Below, in pieces: positions 41,801 to 56,200 of a stretch of 64,000 bases of DNA. The translations under genes and the position numbers were made by a program. The notes under the pieces are model-generated. The model did not search any database and was not told the origin of the DNA. It saw only the letters and a program-made list of their open reading frames with translations. Each line of letters opens with the position of its first letter. Position 1 is the stretch's first letter. Origin of the DNA: Xylocopa sonorina. Its lineage: Eukaryota; Arthropoda; Insecta; Hymenoptera; Apidae. The DNA lies in NCBI RefSeq assembly GCF_050948175.1, contig NC_135204.1:9539473-9603472 (forward strand), read 5' to 3'.

Positions 41801-44800
41801 AACTCGCCGCTGATCTAATTTTAATTTAATTTCTTAATTTCCATAACCCAGAGCAGAGCGACCCTTATCTTAGTCCCTCGGGGCTCCGTCCGCCGGCGAG
41901 TTTCATTTTCTCCGGCCGTATTTAAAAGGGTGGAAAGTTTATTTGGAAATATTCAAACGAAAATTGAAGTTACCGCGGCGGCCTGTTTTGTTTCGTCCTT
42001 CGCCTGCCGCTCGGTTAACTTTCCGATCGAATTTTAATTTCATTTCTTAATTCTCTCGCCGCTCTGCAGACCGTCCTTCCGCCTCACCGCGGAACACTTT
42101 ATTTTCCCCGCTCTGCTTCTTTTCACTCTTTTTGCCACCGCCGTCTGGTGGCTACTGAACATTTCCACGGAAGCATTAACGTTTTATTTTACACCTCTCT
42201 TACCGCGCGAGAAATTCGTAACAATAAAACGAGAGAACGTTGAACAATCTGATTGCACGCGTTAGCGAAACGTATTACGTTTACAACGTTCGCAACAATT
42301 TACGTTGGCGCCACGGTCTGAATCGCGTGTAACGCGATACGCTATCAGCCAGTCGAATTAAATAAATTTTTCCGCTATTTAACAAATTGAACCAAATGGC
42401 ATTTTGTTCCGCCTCCGCGATCGCAGACACCCGATCCTCGACGTATATGCACGCGCGTGTAACAGCGTCACGAATTCGAAATCGATACCAGCTTTTCCAA
42501 CGAGATTCAAATCCTTTTTTACATCGAATTTATTCATACGAAAACAGTGACAAGTCCGTAACAAGAACTGGCTTTTCGATTACGAGATTTGAAAAAGCAA
42601 GTGTGGCAGTCCTTCGTTTTTAAATTTCAGCGCAAGTGGCCTCCTGCTTTTCCATTGTTTCCCTCGGGTATTAAATGAACGGAATCTCGCGAGAGTCGTG
42701 TCTCGAATTCCCACTTCCAGTTTCACTCGCGATCGCTCGCTATCCAAAGATGAAAGTTCCAATGAAAGAACTCGAGACGCTCCTACGCGACTCCATTCCA
42801 CTTGCGTCGCCTCGCACGGCTCTGGAGAACGCTCGCGCGTCAGCATTCGATACTCGCGCGCGCTTCTAATGGGTCAAACGAACGGGAAACTTCTCGTTCC
42901 GGGCAGGTGTCTCGCTATTTCAATAAACAGCGGACCCTCCTTTAAAGTTCGATTCGAATTCGTCGCAGGTGCCACGGGCGATAAAACCAGTTCGAGCGGC
43001 GACAGACACGAGGCCAGCTTTGCGAGCGGCGGCTCGATTATTCCGGCTCGTAATTAGATTGTCGCCCGACGCGGGATCGGCAGAGGAGACCGTCACGGCG
43101 GCCGGAAACGAGCGTGAAAAAAGAAGAAGAAGAGGAGAGCTCGTCTGTTCGACTTGTCCGAGGGGCGCGATTACAATCGATAATCGGCTTTGCTCGCGAA
43201 CAAACGCCAGAGACGTTCGAAGGGACTAATTTCCTATCTCTCAAAGGGAATGGAAGGTGTTCCGTTCTCTCGCTGCCTATCGGCGGTGACTTTCGATCGA
43301 GAGACGCTTTGCTAGAGGACAGATAAATGGTTGATCCGACAGGGATTTTAGAGAGCCGTTCTATCGTTGTGCGGTTTTATTATATATTTTATTTGTAGTT
43401 CGTGTCTTAAATTGGACACCCTTGAACCAGGAGAAAAGGTTTTCAAACAAATGCGAGAAAACCTGAACGATTTTATTAACCACTCTATCAAACAAAACGG
43501 TCCAGCCACGATTTATAACTTCTTTATTAGTCCCGCTGAAGCCGTAGAACAAGCAGTCGGATGGGAAGGAAGATCAAACGAGCGGAACGATACATTGAAC
43601 TTCGCGCTGTTTCCCACCGGAACTAAAAGTACCGCCGCGTGTTCGACATTGACGCATGGGCGGCTTGAAAGTTTCGACGACTATCTGCTGGTAAGATCAC
43701 GACGCGGTACTCCTCGACGACGAATCGTGACGAAAAAGGGGGTGAAAGTGAGCGACGTCGTTCCTCACGCGATGACGACAAATTCGAGGGCCCGGATAAC
43801 TCGTATCGTTCGCGTAAAACATTTCCATGGACCAACGAAAGATTTATGCTGGCGCCAGCGCTACCGCGTAACCTTACTTCCTCCTATTTTCGCTGTTTTC
43901 CACCTCGGAAGGTGTGTCCTTTTTTTTCCCCGCTGGTATAATTCTCCAGGGATTCGCCAAGAGAATGGAAAAAGAAGGAATTCGAGGAACTTTTAGTGGA
44001 CTAACTACCTGCTAGACTCTGTCCAAGATAGTAAGTGACGGAGCCACTGTGTGTGGGTATAGGAATCGATGGTTAAGCAGGAAGTTCCTAGGATGGGAGG
44101 CGTCGTGGAAAATCCTCCGGCGGCGAGCACTGGGAGCGTCGCCTTGTAGTAAAATAAGGGTAAATTAAGGCTCCAAGTTTGGAGAGGTCCTCCGAGACGA
44201 AGACTAGACGCGTTCTGGTATCGATTGAATGTTGAACACCGTCGCTTCTCCGCTGAACACCTCCCCGACCCTCGTTTCGGTAAATTGTACAACCGTGAAT
44301 TCAAAGTCTGTTTCATACGTATTTCGTGCCGTACAAATCTTGTTACTGCCAATTAAAAATCGAGCGCCGGGCTAACTCGATGCAATTAACAATTATTCCC
44401 GTTGGAAAATTGGAAAAATTATTCCTATCACTTGAACCTTTTCACGCTACAAATGGTACTGTATATTTTAATGAAACTAGCGGTCGGATTCGTTCGTATG
44501 AAAGCCGTCCAATTAAAATGGAATCCCCGCGACGCGATAAAAGTGATATATCGCTGGTGTACCCCGTTTGACGCGAACAATGTTTGTCATATCGCCGTGC
44601 TGTTTCCGTTTCTAGGATTCCACCAGGCTGATGGTGTGGGAGGAGAACGAGGCGGTCTCGGAGATCATCGCGGAGAAATCGCAACCGGTGGTGCGCCGTT
44701 ACAAGGTACCCGTCCCCGGAGGATTCGAGGCCCGTGTTAGACTACTGATCCCACCGAACGCTGATTTGTCTGGCGCCACAAAGTACCCCATGCTGATCTT

Positions 44801-47800
44801 CGTGTGAGTATCCTCCTGGCACCATCGAGTCGTCTCGCCTAAATGAATTCGCGATTAAACCCCGGACAGATAAATCCGGTCCACCCCCTCTTTCTCCCCT
44901 CCCTTCCAAGTCTGGGTAAAAGATAAAACGCGTCAAAGAGGAACGAGACTGAAGGGGGATGAAAAATAAATAAATGAAACGGGGAACGGTTATAAAATCG
45001 AAGTTGATTTCCCTGGATGTTCCGTTCGCCTCGTTGTTTTTTCGCATGCAAATGTCGCCGCCATGAATACGCTTTAATGTCTTCGAAGCGGATCGGAATT
45101 ATTCGCGGCGAATGGAGAAAAAGAAAGGGGCGGGGAGAGAATACGCGGTGCCGGCGACATCGCCAGCCGCGTCAGCCGCAGCGCGTATCATTTATCAAGA
45201 ACTTTTTTGCCACCATCTGTCCTATCAAAAGGTGTCGTAAAACGTCCGGGAATATCGTCGTGAAATTCATTCGTCGCCGTGTAAACGTGCCCTGTAAATT
45301 TTTATGGATCCGTACGGGATTAATTGGCTAGAATGGAAATTAATAGCTTTCTTCCGTGTACGTGTATGCACGCGTCGTGACTTACGTATGATTTGATCGC
45401 GTTAAATTGTCGCGATTCCTTCGAGCACGATTCGACGCGGTGGATTCTTCGAAATTCACAAACAAAAAAAAGAACGCCTAGAGAATCAAATTTTCCCGCG
45501 TTACAAACATCCGCGGAGGATTGAAAATCGATCGCTGGATCGAATAAAATGAACGAGATTGCCGTGAATTGTTAGACGGTTAATTGATAAATTTGATCGA
45601 GCTGAATTCGATTAATTTCGACGACGGCCGACGTTAATACCAGGCCCGAAAATTGGATTATACGACGGAACTCGTTCCAAACGAATTAGACTGTGTACAA
45701 ATAGAAATACTCGCGCGACTGGATCGAATAATTGAATCAAGGCACGGGATCCGGTTAGGCTTTCTTGATCTGTTCCAGTGGAATTGTTCGATAATTGTCG
45801 GGTTGTGTTCGTGCTCGCTTGCGATCGAAAAAAATATTCCAAAATTTCCCGTTCCACCCTTCCGGTTTGCAGTCGCGCTAAATGTATTCCATCGTGAAAA
45901 TTCAACTTGAAACAGAACGGGTAAAAATGCATAGAAATTATACGTTCGATCGCTTGTGTCGGTAAAGACACAATTTGATATCTCGATCAAATTATACGCG
46001 CGAAAGTGCCCAATCGAGGGGTTTAATGAATCTCATCAAAACGAATATTGAATTTCATTACATTAATTCATTGGTATAGAAATGGATTATAACGGCGTTG
46101 TATGGCCGCGATAATTTGTGTACTTTTTACAAACGTCTCGACCTGGCCTCCATTAAATTATCCGTTAATACAATTATCGATAAACACACGATTCGTCTCG
46201 CGTAACTCGTGGTGTTTATGTCTGAAAAATATATGCGCATTGTCGCAAGTGGTTCTAAATCATCGTCAATCCCCCTCCACAGATACGGTGGTCCAGATTC
46301 GTATCAAGTAACGGAGAAGTTCAACGTAGACTGGGGCACGTACCTCGTAACGAACAAGAGCATCATCTACGCGACCATCGACGGCCGTGGATCCGGTTTA
46401 ATGGACAACGCCATGCTATTCGCCGGATATCGAAACTTGGGAACGGTCGAGATCGCAGACCAGATCAACGTAACCAGGTGAGCATCCGTTCCCAGCCGCT
46501 CGAGGAGCACCGACAGTTTTGCATACGCCCTCTCCGATACCGGATCGAGCCGTTCGTTCCAATTTCGTTCGCCGGCGGCCGACTTAAGCGCAGATAGAAT
46601 TCTAATTTCGCCGTGGACGGGCTCTAATTCGATCCACTCGCCTCGCAGAGACGGAAGCCTCGCCGTTCAAGTATTTCGATCGCGAAACGCGATTGCAATT
46701 CCGTCGTTCTATTTAAATGGGTGCGAGCAAACGAAGTCTAACGCGATTCGGACTATGGTTTCGGTGGCACGATCGCGGGGGTCGCGAGACGCGTTCGAAT
46801 TAGCCGAATTCCGTTGTTCCGGTAAAGCGTGTTTGCATCTTAAACGGGCGTACGGTGTTTTACATATTTTAAATTTACCGGGACGCAATTCGGTTTTTCC
46901 CGCTGGTGAAATATCGCCGGCGTCGGGCGGGAAATGCAAATGAATTTTAATGTTACAGTTACGTCGTGCGTTGTTGTTCGAGTGGGCTTTGATCGCGGCG
47001 CTGGCCCTAATTTCGTTGCGGCGCGCGGACCCCTCTTCGCGTTTCCCCATTTATATGTAAAATGTCCCCGAGTGCAATTTATCGAGTGACGCTACCGGTC
47101 GGTTTTTAAATGCAAAAAGACGCATTGCCCTTGTTACTCTATGCATTTTTAATGCCCGCGCCGTCAACAAAAGAGCCACGGGGCCGATTTATATTTATGC
47201 CGAGAGGCACTGGCGTTTTTGCGATTCGAAACGACCCTCCGGGCCGATGTTGCGGCCCGTGTCAAGATAAGTCAATTTATGACGTGTCCCACTCACCCCC
47301 GACCTCTCTCTCTCTCTCTCTGGACGGGGTTGATTTATCCGCTTGATAGAACGCGTTACGTGAATTTAACAGGTGCTGTACAAATTTAACGCCGCTTTAT
47401 CAAACCAGCCAAACGTTATGCGGCATCGTTAAACTCCGCCCGGGTCCGGTAAATCGGGGTCCTCCGGAGTATCGTCACTGACAAACCATGAATTATTCCG
47501 ACGAACTCTGTTAAAAAGTTATCGTCATTACTTAACTCCGAGCGCGCGTATAACTTTCGACAAACAATTTCATATTTTCCGAGTTTTATCAATGCTCGGT
47601 CAGTGCCTGTAGCGACAGCTGTCAGTTGAAATTTTTGGTTAAAAGCGAGTCGCGCGAAATTTCGACGGTCAACGATCGGCACGCAAGAGGAGCAGGAAGA
47701 GAGAAAGGGTCGCAGGGGAGGAAATAGTCGTCAAGTTCGCCGCGGCGCGGAACCGAGACCGCGACGCGTGCAAAATTAACGACGCGGAAACGACAGCCCC

Positions 47801-50800
47801 GTTTTTCGCCCCGTCCCCGTTCCCCACATTTCCGAGCCTCGAAATTTAAATGTACCCATTTTTCTCCGCGCCCGCACAACGGGTGACCAACGCGACAACC
47901 GAGAACAAAAGAGCCGAGAGGACGCGCAGGGGAGAGGCGATTTCTCGAAGAGCCAGAGGGTAGCGCGAGATACGAGGGGTGTGAGTTTCTTGAAATTCCC
48001 CTGGCGACTTGGCGAATCTAATTATAGGAAAAGCCTTGCCGTCCTTGTGGCACCGATGCCAGACGCTGACTTATCGGTAGCCAACGCGGTAATCCGTTAA
48101 TCCACCTAACAAACTCGCGCCACGTTCGTGCCTTGTCCCAGCGAGGACGCGTTCACGGTCCTGGAGACTTCTTTGTCGGGTGATCAGCTCTGCTCGAATT
48201 CATCGATTGATCCAATCACTCTTAATCGAAACGTCTCGAATTTTTCGAATAAATCCATAATATTTCTGTGCGATCGTTTGATTCAGAAAAGAGAGTAGAC
48301 TCTACTGTTGCCTGAAGTCGGCAATTTTTTAAAAGGTTGTATCCAGACTCGATAGAAATTGTTTCAGAGGCATCATCGGTCACTTGCACCGACCAGGGTT
48401 TATCTTCCACGAGTTATTGATTCCCTTCTGGCTATCTTCACGCAGGATCGCCATCGAAACGAGAGGGTAGCGTTGTATTTCGTGGCGATATCCACGGGCG
48501 GAGGAACGGCCCCGTTGGCCAGCCGGGTATCCACGTTGCAATGTTTTGCTGGCGCGTCGCAGCAGCGCGTCCGGCCAGTAAAAAGCGAGTCGTGAAATTG
48601 GAAGCCAGCCAAGCGATTGCGGAATCGGCCAGCTCTCTTTAACCTTTGCCCTATTGCGCGGGGTGTTGTCGGCCCTGCGCCCCCTACTATCGTTCCTCAT
48701 CCCCTTTGTCTCACCGCCACCCTCTCCAACCCCCCTGTTTCTCGGTTCTCTACTCCTTTCCTTCTCTCCACCTCCTCGTTTTTTTTATTGCTCCTTCTTG
48801 TTGCTCCCCTTTTCTCTTTCATCTTTCCCCGGCTGTTCCTCCCGGCTGGATGTTTCTTTCCCTCTCTCCAACCTTTTTTTTTTTCTTTTTTCTTTACTCC
48901 TCCCTCTATTTCCACATCGTTCACTTTTTATCGGGGCTCCGTCGTTTCCTACCCCATAGCATCGCTCTTCCTCCGATTTCTCCACTTTTTTACTCTTGTG
49001 ACCGCGATCGCTATCAATCTCTCTCTTTCTCTCTCTCTTCAGCGTTGCAGAGATAGGAATGATGACCCGGTGATGGATCGTGAAGGAAGCGGTTGATGCG
49101 GTCGGTACATAAAAGTTCCTAATGGGACCCGAATAGATCATATCTCGTTCCCAGCATTTACATTTGTATTTTTACGCTCGTACTTTGCAGCTACAAAAAT
49201 TTCAGCGCCGAATGGACGCGGGGTTTTAAAAAGGAATTGTTAAATAATCCCTGAACGTCTTCCATTTATCACCGCAAAGCCCAAGATAAGTAGCGACCCG
49301 AGTAGACACCAGTTCTTGTATTCGTACATCTACTTTAGAATTTCCGATATTTATGCTCTCGTTATTTGTTGAATTCCACGAGCACCGGCGCCCCCGTGTA
49401 ATTACGGGAATTTTCAACAGAATGCACGCACAGGGACGGGTTTAAAGGAACCGCTAAATAACCCTTAAATATCCACCATTTATCTCCGCAACGCCGCTCC
49501 ATTTGGAATTCAAAAAGAACCACCGAATTAGTCCCATCAGTATCTCGCCCTTCTCGTGGTTTCACCCGTCGCTTTACCTCGACCCTATCCCGCCTCGTCA
49601 CTATTCATGGACTCGTTTTCCACGGCGGTTTTTCCTCGTACCTTTGTTCCGCCATCGAGCCAGCGATGTTGCTGTTCGACGTCCGCTCGATCGGTGAATA
49701 ACCGACCCCGTGACCAGGAGATAAATTCCTTTCTCCGGCGTGATCCATTCAGAAGCGGGCCGCGCCAAGGGGGATGAATATTACGTCGTCATCGAGGAAC
49801 GATGAATTCGACACGCGTGTCTACCCTCGAATACCGGCCTTGCTGTTCGTTTCAAAAACGAGGCTCGTTCCCGCACACTTTGGCCACTGGCTCTAAACGC
49901 TTCGAGCGGAAGCGAAAGAGGCGAGGTTTCAGGATTGTTCGCGCGCTCGAAACAGTTGAGCCGGAAATAAAAGTGAACGTTGCGCGTGTACAAATCTCGC
50001 GGCGCCGCGGCGTTTAACGAGGATTAAAAGGGTAGGCGAGGAATAAAAAGAAGCGAGAGATTGAAGGACGAGGGGGAGGGGGGGGGCGAAACGGAATAAA
50101 GGACGAGAAAAGGGAGGGGGCGAGAAAAAAGGTGGGAATTAAAACGCACCCCGGTGAAAAGGGGTACAAAGCGCTGATGTAAAGGCCAGCGTGGCAAAGC
50201 GTGAAAGGGAAGTAAATAGAAGGAGGAAAAAGAGTTGATGATACATGAAGATAATATAAATTGCGAAAGAATAGAAAGGAAGAAATATCGTGTTAATTGT
50301 GGAGGCAGAACTAAATTCATTATTGTTGCGTTTAAATGTATTATCCGGTACAGGGATTTCCTGCTGCGGACGCGTTATCTCTCGCCTGCCTTCTCTCCCT
50401 TTGATCCGGGGTCATCTTCAACACCTAGCAGGGTGGCGCTCAAGTTAATTAAACACAGAAACACAAAGTGATTCGGATCCCTGTCGAAAACAGCCGGGCA
50501 AACAAGCCTCATCGAACACGATTGTCTCTTTTGATTAAAGAAACTCTCACTCTCTCCTTCTCTTTTGATCAATTTTTTTGTTTCGGGTACGAATGAAACA
50601 AATGCAACGAACTGTCGATGTTCGTCCCTTCCGTGTAGGAAATTTATATTTGCGGCTCTCCAAAAAAAATAAAAACGAAATAGGTATTAGGTGATTGAAA
50701 AAAAAAAGAAGAAGCGGAAAGAGGGTAGAGGGAAAGTATCGGGCGATTGAAAGAGAGAATATTTTTTTGCGGCGGATCAATTCAGCGGAGGCACCCTTCC

Positions 50801-53204
50801 TCGATTGGTTGTTCCGTTAAAACGCGGGATCACAATGCCGGCGGCGGATAGGGGTGAAAAATTTTCAGCGCGATGCTCGAGGAGATGGAGAGGACGCGTT
50901 CGTCGGAAAAAACGACGGCTCGATTATTTTCGAGAGCCTCGGATTTCAATTTATCGTGTTCGCTCGCTCCTCACCCCCATCGCGCGGCCTGTGCGTCGGC
51001 TCGCGTAACAGCGACCCTTAATTAAAAAAGAAAAGACAGAAGCGTGCGCAGGCGAAAAACAAGCTATCGGAAGAGTGGAGGAAACCGAAAAAAAGAGGAG
51101 GGACTAGAGCAAACTTAACCCTTGTCGCCCGGTGTTTGCGTTCGACGTTGGCACTCACTGCGATTGCGTTTCTCACCCCTTGATATTTGACCCTTTTGGG
51201 AGATACCGTCGACGAAATGAACGTTACAATGGAAACCGTCTCGATTGCAGCCAGATTTTCATCGAACAAAAATTCGATAACAATGAAATACCGGAAATGA
51301 TTCTGACATTACGTTCGAGAAAAACTGTGTTACGTTTCGATTAAGGGTCATCGCTTTCGAATTTAAGGCGAATCTATCTTCCGCGCGAGGCGAGTCAAGT
51401 ATTCAAAGTAAGATCTCGTAGATCCTAATTAAGGGAAACCCCATTCCGTGGATCGATGGAACCTGGATCGTCTCTATTCATTTGTCAGTGTTCTCGCGGA
51501 GGTCCCGATACGTCAATCGACACGAGGAACAAGAGCAATCGAGCCCTCGAAAGTTTGATTAAACTTCAGACCTCGCCGGCGCCGTAAACTAACGATTCTC
51601 TTCAATCATGCGAGCTGGACGCAGCGAAAAATAGCGATTCGCGATTATTATTTTCGCACGCGCTACCTCCGGATAAATAATTATACAAAACCGAGCGCAG
51701 TCGTATTCGATTAATTACGACCACGAAGCATTCGTACGTCCTCGTTCTACCTTCTCATTTTTTCTCTTTTAAATAACCGAAGTCTACCGCTGTGGTCCAT
51801 TTTCTAAGAATCTCGGTACAGAAACGCGCGAGATCGATCGAGAGTCGCATCGCAAAGTAGAACGTGTCCCTATTTACGAGTGGCCCGTTAGAGGTCTCGA
51901 TCGAAGACAATGCGGCAGCGGTGTCGTACGAAAAATGAAATTCCACGGTGGGCAAAAATCGATACGAGGACCGCGTGGAAACGGCGAAAAAGCTGGGACG
52001 GCCGTTGGCTGGCCAAGGAATAGAATTTCAACGGGCGGTTGGCTGGCCGATTTACGAGGTAAATAAATTTCTGGAAAAACAAATCCGTCCACGGCGAAGC
52101 CACGCTGGTGGTTCAACGGGCAACCGTACGGTACCGCGGCTCCCCGTGGAACCATTATTATTGAGCACGCGAGACAATGGCCGTGGCAGAGATTGGAAGA
52201 AAACCGGCTCCGTTTTACCCTCGGCAGCGTTCGGAAATCGCGCGTTCCCTTCGAACGAGGAATGCTGAACGCGTCTTCCAGACGCCCGAACGAGAGCCTG
52301 GGCCATTCTTCCTCTCCGTTCGAAGCCGTATACCCTCGTATTCGCAACAATGCTTCTTTTTACATCAGTTTTACTCGTAAACGAAAATAATGTACCATCT
52401 CCAGGCTGTGCGGTAGTTTCTGGTTAATGGGGGAACTGTTTGCACAGTTCCTCGGCTCCGCGGATATCGAAAGTGCGCCGTTCTGTGTAACCCTCGGGAC
52501 GTTTGGAGTGTTTCCAGAGACGGAAGATCTAAATACGCAGATCCGTCTTCGGAAACTTCGATTTCGATGGTTGTGGGAGCGCAAAGAATGGCTGGGGCGG
52601 TCGCAAGTGATCCGGGAACTTTGATTCCCCCGGCTAACCCAGATCCAGTCCTAGCCGGAGTGACGCAGTGCGGTGGGAGAGGGGGTCCAGGGTGCGGCCA
52701 GGACCTTAGAGTCCTGCCACGCGCCCGTATTGTAGTCCTTCGAGGACCAGACCGAGACGGTCCTGTCTCGAGGCGTGTTCGTCTCCGTTGATTATCATCC
52801 GGCGCTCCCTCCTGGAACTGAGCGAAACACAGTTGGGCCTACTTCAGCCGAGGGGAAACCTCGCGACGTCTAAGGACGAAACATCGTACTTGGTAACTAA
52901 CAGGTTTGGAGTTTTGAGTTCTCTCCAGCTAGTCGAGGGTCCGTGAAAGTTTTCATTCACCGGAAATCTGTATTATCTAACTTATCTCGTGCCGTGTGGC
53001 TCGTCTTAGGGCAAAGTTAATTCGAGCCAGGAGCTAACTTCGGTCCAGAACCGCGGAAAGTATTCCAACGTACTCGCGACTAATTCCCGTAACTCATCCC
53101 TGTAGCAAAGATCCTCAGAGATGATATATCTCCGGCGTTATTCTTCCTGGAACAACGTTAAAGCCTCTGAAAGGCTTGCAAAGAATCACCAGCCGTCCAC
53201 CTCC

Positions 53205-53241
<37 letters not shown>

Positions 53242-56200
53242 CCCCTGTCTCTATAAACTTGTTTTCCGCGAGCAATCTTGTTTGTATGTTCCCAGCGTTC
53301 GCAAAGGGGATCCAAAGCATCGAGAGCTGGAAAAACGTCTAACTGGCCGTTAAGCTACGCGGCCGTAAACGCGGGGATCAGCTCTCCCTGCCGGCTAAAC
53401 CGTAGCGAAAAGAGGGAAACGAGAACGACGTTAAATTCGTGAGCGCCGCGACCCTACGGTCATTCGGCTGGCTTATAAAAATCGTTCTTAGAGGCACGAC
53501 CGCCGGAATAAATGTGGCTCGCTGTCCTAAGTGCTCGTACGTTGAATGCATTATGCATCCGTGTCCGAGTTCTTCACCGTTGCTCGTCGAGGAAGACGGA
53601 TCTCGCGGCGGCGAGGAGGATCAGCGAGGAACTTGTAAAACAAGCGATCAACTTCCGCGTCATTTCTATTTTCGAGGGGAATTTTGCGTTTGGAAGAATT
53701 CCGCGAACACCCTTCCGGGTAGTTGAATCTCGGGTGAAACCGTGCAGACATCCGCGCTCGCTTCTGTCAAGCGGAATTTGGAAAAATTCGACGCGGAACG
53801 GGGGAAATGGGTTCTGGGTAGATCTGTGGGAATATAGTAGGGGGAGAATGTTTCGAGTTGTACCAAAAGTCGAAATATAGTGGCTCGACCGGCGATGTTA
53901 CGCATGATGGCCTCCCATAGGTACGAGATATGCGAGCGGAAGTCGGGCGCCGCGTTGGTTATACTACTGCCGCTGTCATCCCTATACTATCGCGACTGTA
54001 ATACTGTCTGACGCTAACCTGGGTCACCTAAGGGACCCGTCCGTCCAATTCAATCAAATCTGTATTAACTTTTCCTTTATGCATAACGTTCTGATTGGCT
54101 GTACAAAATTTTAATTCCACTGCGAATTAATATGGAATTAGTTTTAAATTGAACTGCATAATCGTTTCATCGGTATAAAGTGTGTATAAGTTCCATCAGG
54201 GACTGTCTGAGAGATAATCGATCTGATAATGGAACAATCGTCACGTCTCGCGGCTCCAGTTTCGTTAACGAGCGATTTAACCCGTGGACGATTTTCCTGT
54301 CGATTGCAGGTACTTACAAGACACACTTCCGTTCATCGACCGTAGCCGCACGGCTATATGGGGCTGGAGTTATGGTGGATACGCGACGGGCATGACGCTG
54401 GCCATGGATTATCACGGTGTCTTCAAGTGCGGCATGTCTGTGGCACCAGTAACGGATTGGGCTCTTTACGGTACGTATCCGAGAGATAATATATTCATCC
54501 CTTGAACGCCGCATACTTTACCCTTATTTTATAGTCCTTCTGTTCATTAAATATTGCATATTCGCTCCGCCGTACCGGTACTCTCCTCCTTATCAGTTTT
54601 GCCCATCTAAATAATTCAATTTTTCACACCACCTCGAGCGTTTTTCCATCCTGCCCGTCCGGAAGAGCAAGCGTTCAATAAAATGGTGATTCCGATACTT
54701 TTTTACGTTCGATATGAGCCCCAGTTTGCCAACGTCGTTGAACACGTCTTTCGAACACAGCTTTCGGTTAACGATGCTTGGTCGTTACACGAACCGTATC
54801 GTATCAAGCCTTGAATCTGCTCCTATTTAAACGGTGATCTCGTTAAACCTCCCATACGACTATGTGAAATTTGCTCTGTCAACCAAAGTGTCCATACCCG
54901 AAGTGGCACGAAGAGTCCTTAAACCTTGGCAAATGTAATCCCCCCTTCGAGTGTGTTTAATCCCGACGATCACGTCCAAACAACTAGAACCCGACGTTCC
55001 AAATGAAAACCATTCGAAATCACCGCGATTGCCAGGATAATTAAAAACAATCAGAATTAATCAACGTCCAAGGAAAGGGTTGGGGGGGTGGAGAATTACC
55101 GGAACGTTCTCTCTCACGGGGCGGCGAAGGCGAATCGAACGAAATTCCAGCCGATGGCGACGATCTGCGCGCTGGAAGTGTAAGTACTGCGACGAGGCAA
55201 CCGAGCAGAAGGGAAAGACGAGAGCCTCGACTTGTCGACGGTTCGTTTCAGCCTGGATCGATTCAATTATTGTCGGAGTCTTGTCGCAGCCGACTACGCT
55301 CGTCGTTTCGCGATATCAGATTTATTTCCCTGACGAGAAGTCATCGCTCGCAGTCGAGCATCCGAGATGCTCGATCTTCCTCGCCGATGCACATTTTTAA
55401 CGCGGCGATTTACCTCTTTCTCCTCCTTCGAGGACGTCAAACCTCTGGAAATATCGATCACGGGCTACTTGCCTACTTTGCACGCCTCCCTTTGCTATTT
55501 CGGCCCTGTCCACCGTTGTTTATAATGATAATATTGTATTTAATAAGGGAGCAGCGCGAACGCAACAATGTTTATGAATGCATCGAACGAATTGCTCGAA
55601 CCGAAGTTATTACTGGTATCGACACGTTGAACATTGAGGGGATAATAATAACATCGATCGGCGGAACGCGCTAATTAACGCGCTCCCAGTAATTAGAGGA
55701 TATTAGCTTGGTAATCTTGATTTTCAATTTAATCCAGAGCAAACGCCTAGCCGGAAAAATCGCCGTGCAGTTTTATCCAAGCAGGAATTTAATCGATTCG
55801 AGGGCAACGATCCCTCTCACGGTCAGTAAGTAGCTCGTGTAAAGAATTTCAATCCCCTTCCGTTTCGCTCGAGTCATTTCATCGATCGAAATAAAAGTCA
55901 AAAGCACAGCCGCGAGGGCGAAATAAACCATCGCGATTCAATCCCATGCGAGATCAAGTTGAGAACATTCCTGGTACAGTCGTTAAGCCGGGAACGAATG
56001 ATTCCATCGCGATGCTGGACGAAAGAAAATGGCGCCAGCTTCCATCGTCGTCGTAAATCATCGAACGCAAACGTTTTAATAAACAGGCCAATTCGCAGAG
56101 GCTACGTAGAATGATTCCGTCATTCTTCACCGCCTCTTTTGCTCCTCCCATTGTTTTCTCCGATTTTATTTTCCGCCTTCCTTTCGTTCTTTCGCGTTAA

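Larger units (their letters stand above)
46478..54309 (+). other. Peptidase intron 6 of the window
   Basis: About 7.8 kb. Contents: ATGCAAAT at 46934-46941, CT repeats at 47304-47321 and 53211-53238, a pyrimidine-rich stretch at 48686-49043, a diverged pair of direct repeats at 49212-49280 and 49422-49500, and a purine-rich stretch at 50029-50290. No nested gene is recognised. Confidence 0.85.

Noticed and set aside
48617..49096. Several long overlapping Ser/Phe/Leu-rich frames
   Set aside because: Produced by the pyrimidine-rich tract, where stop codons are rare; no coding signal.
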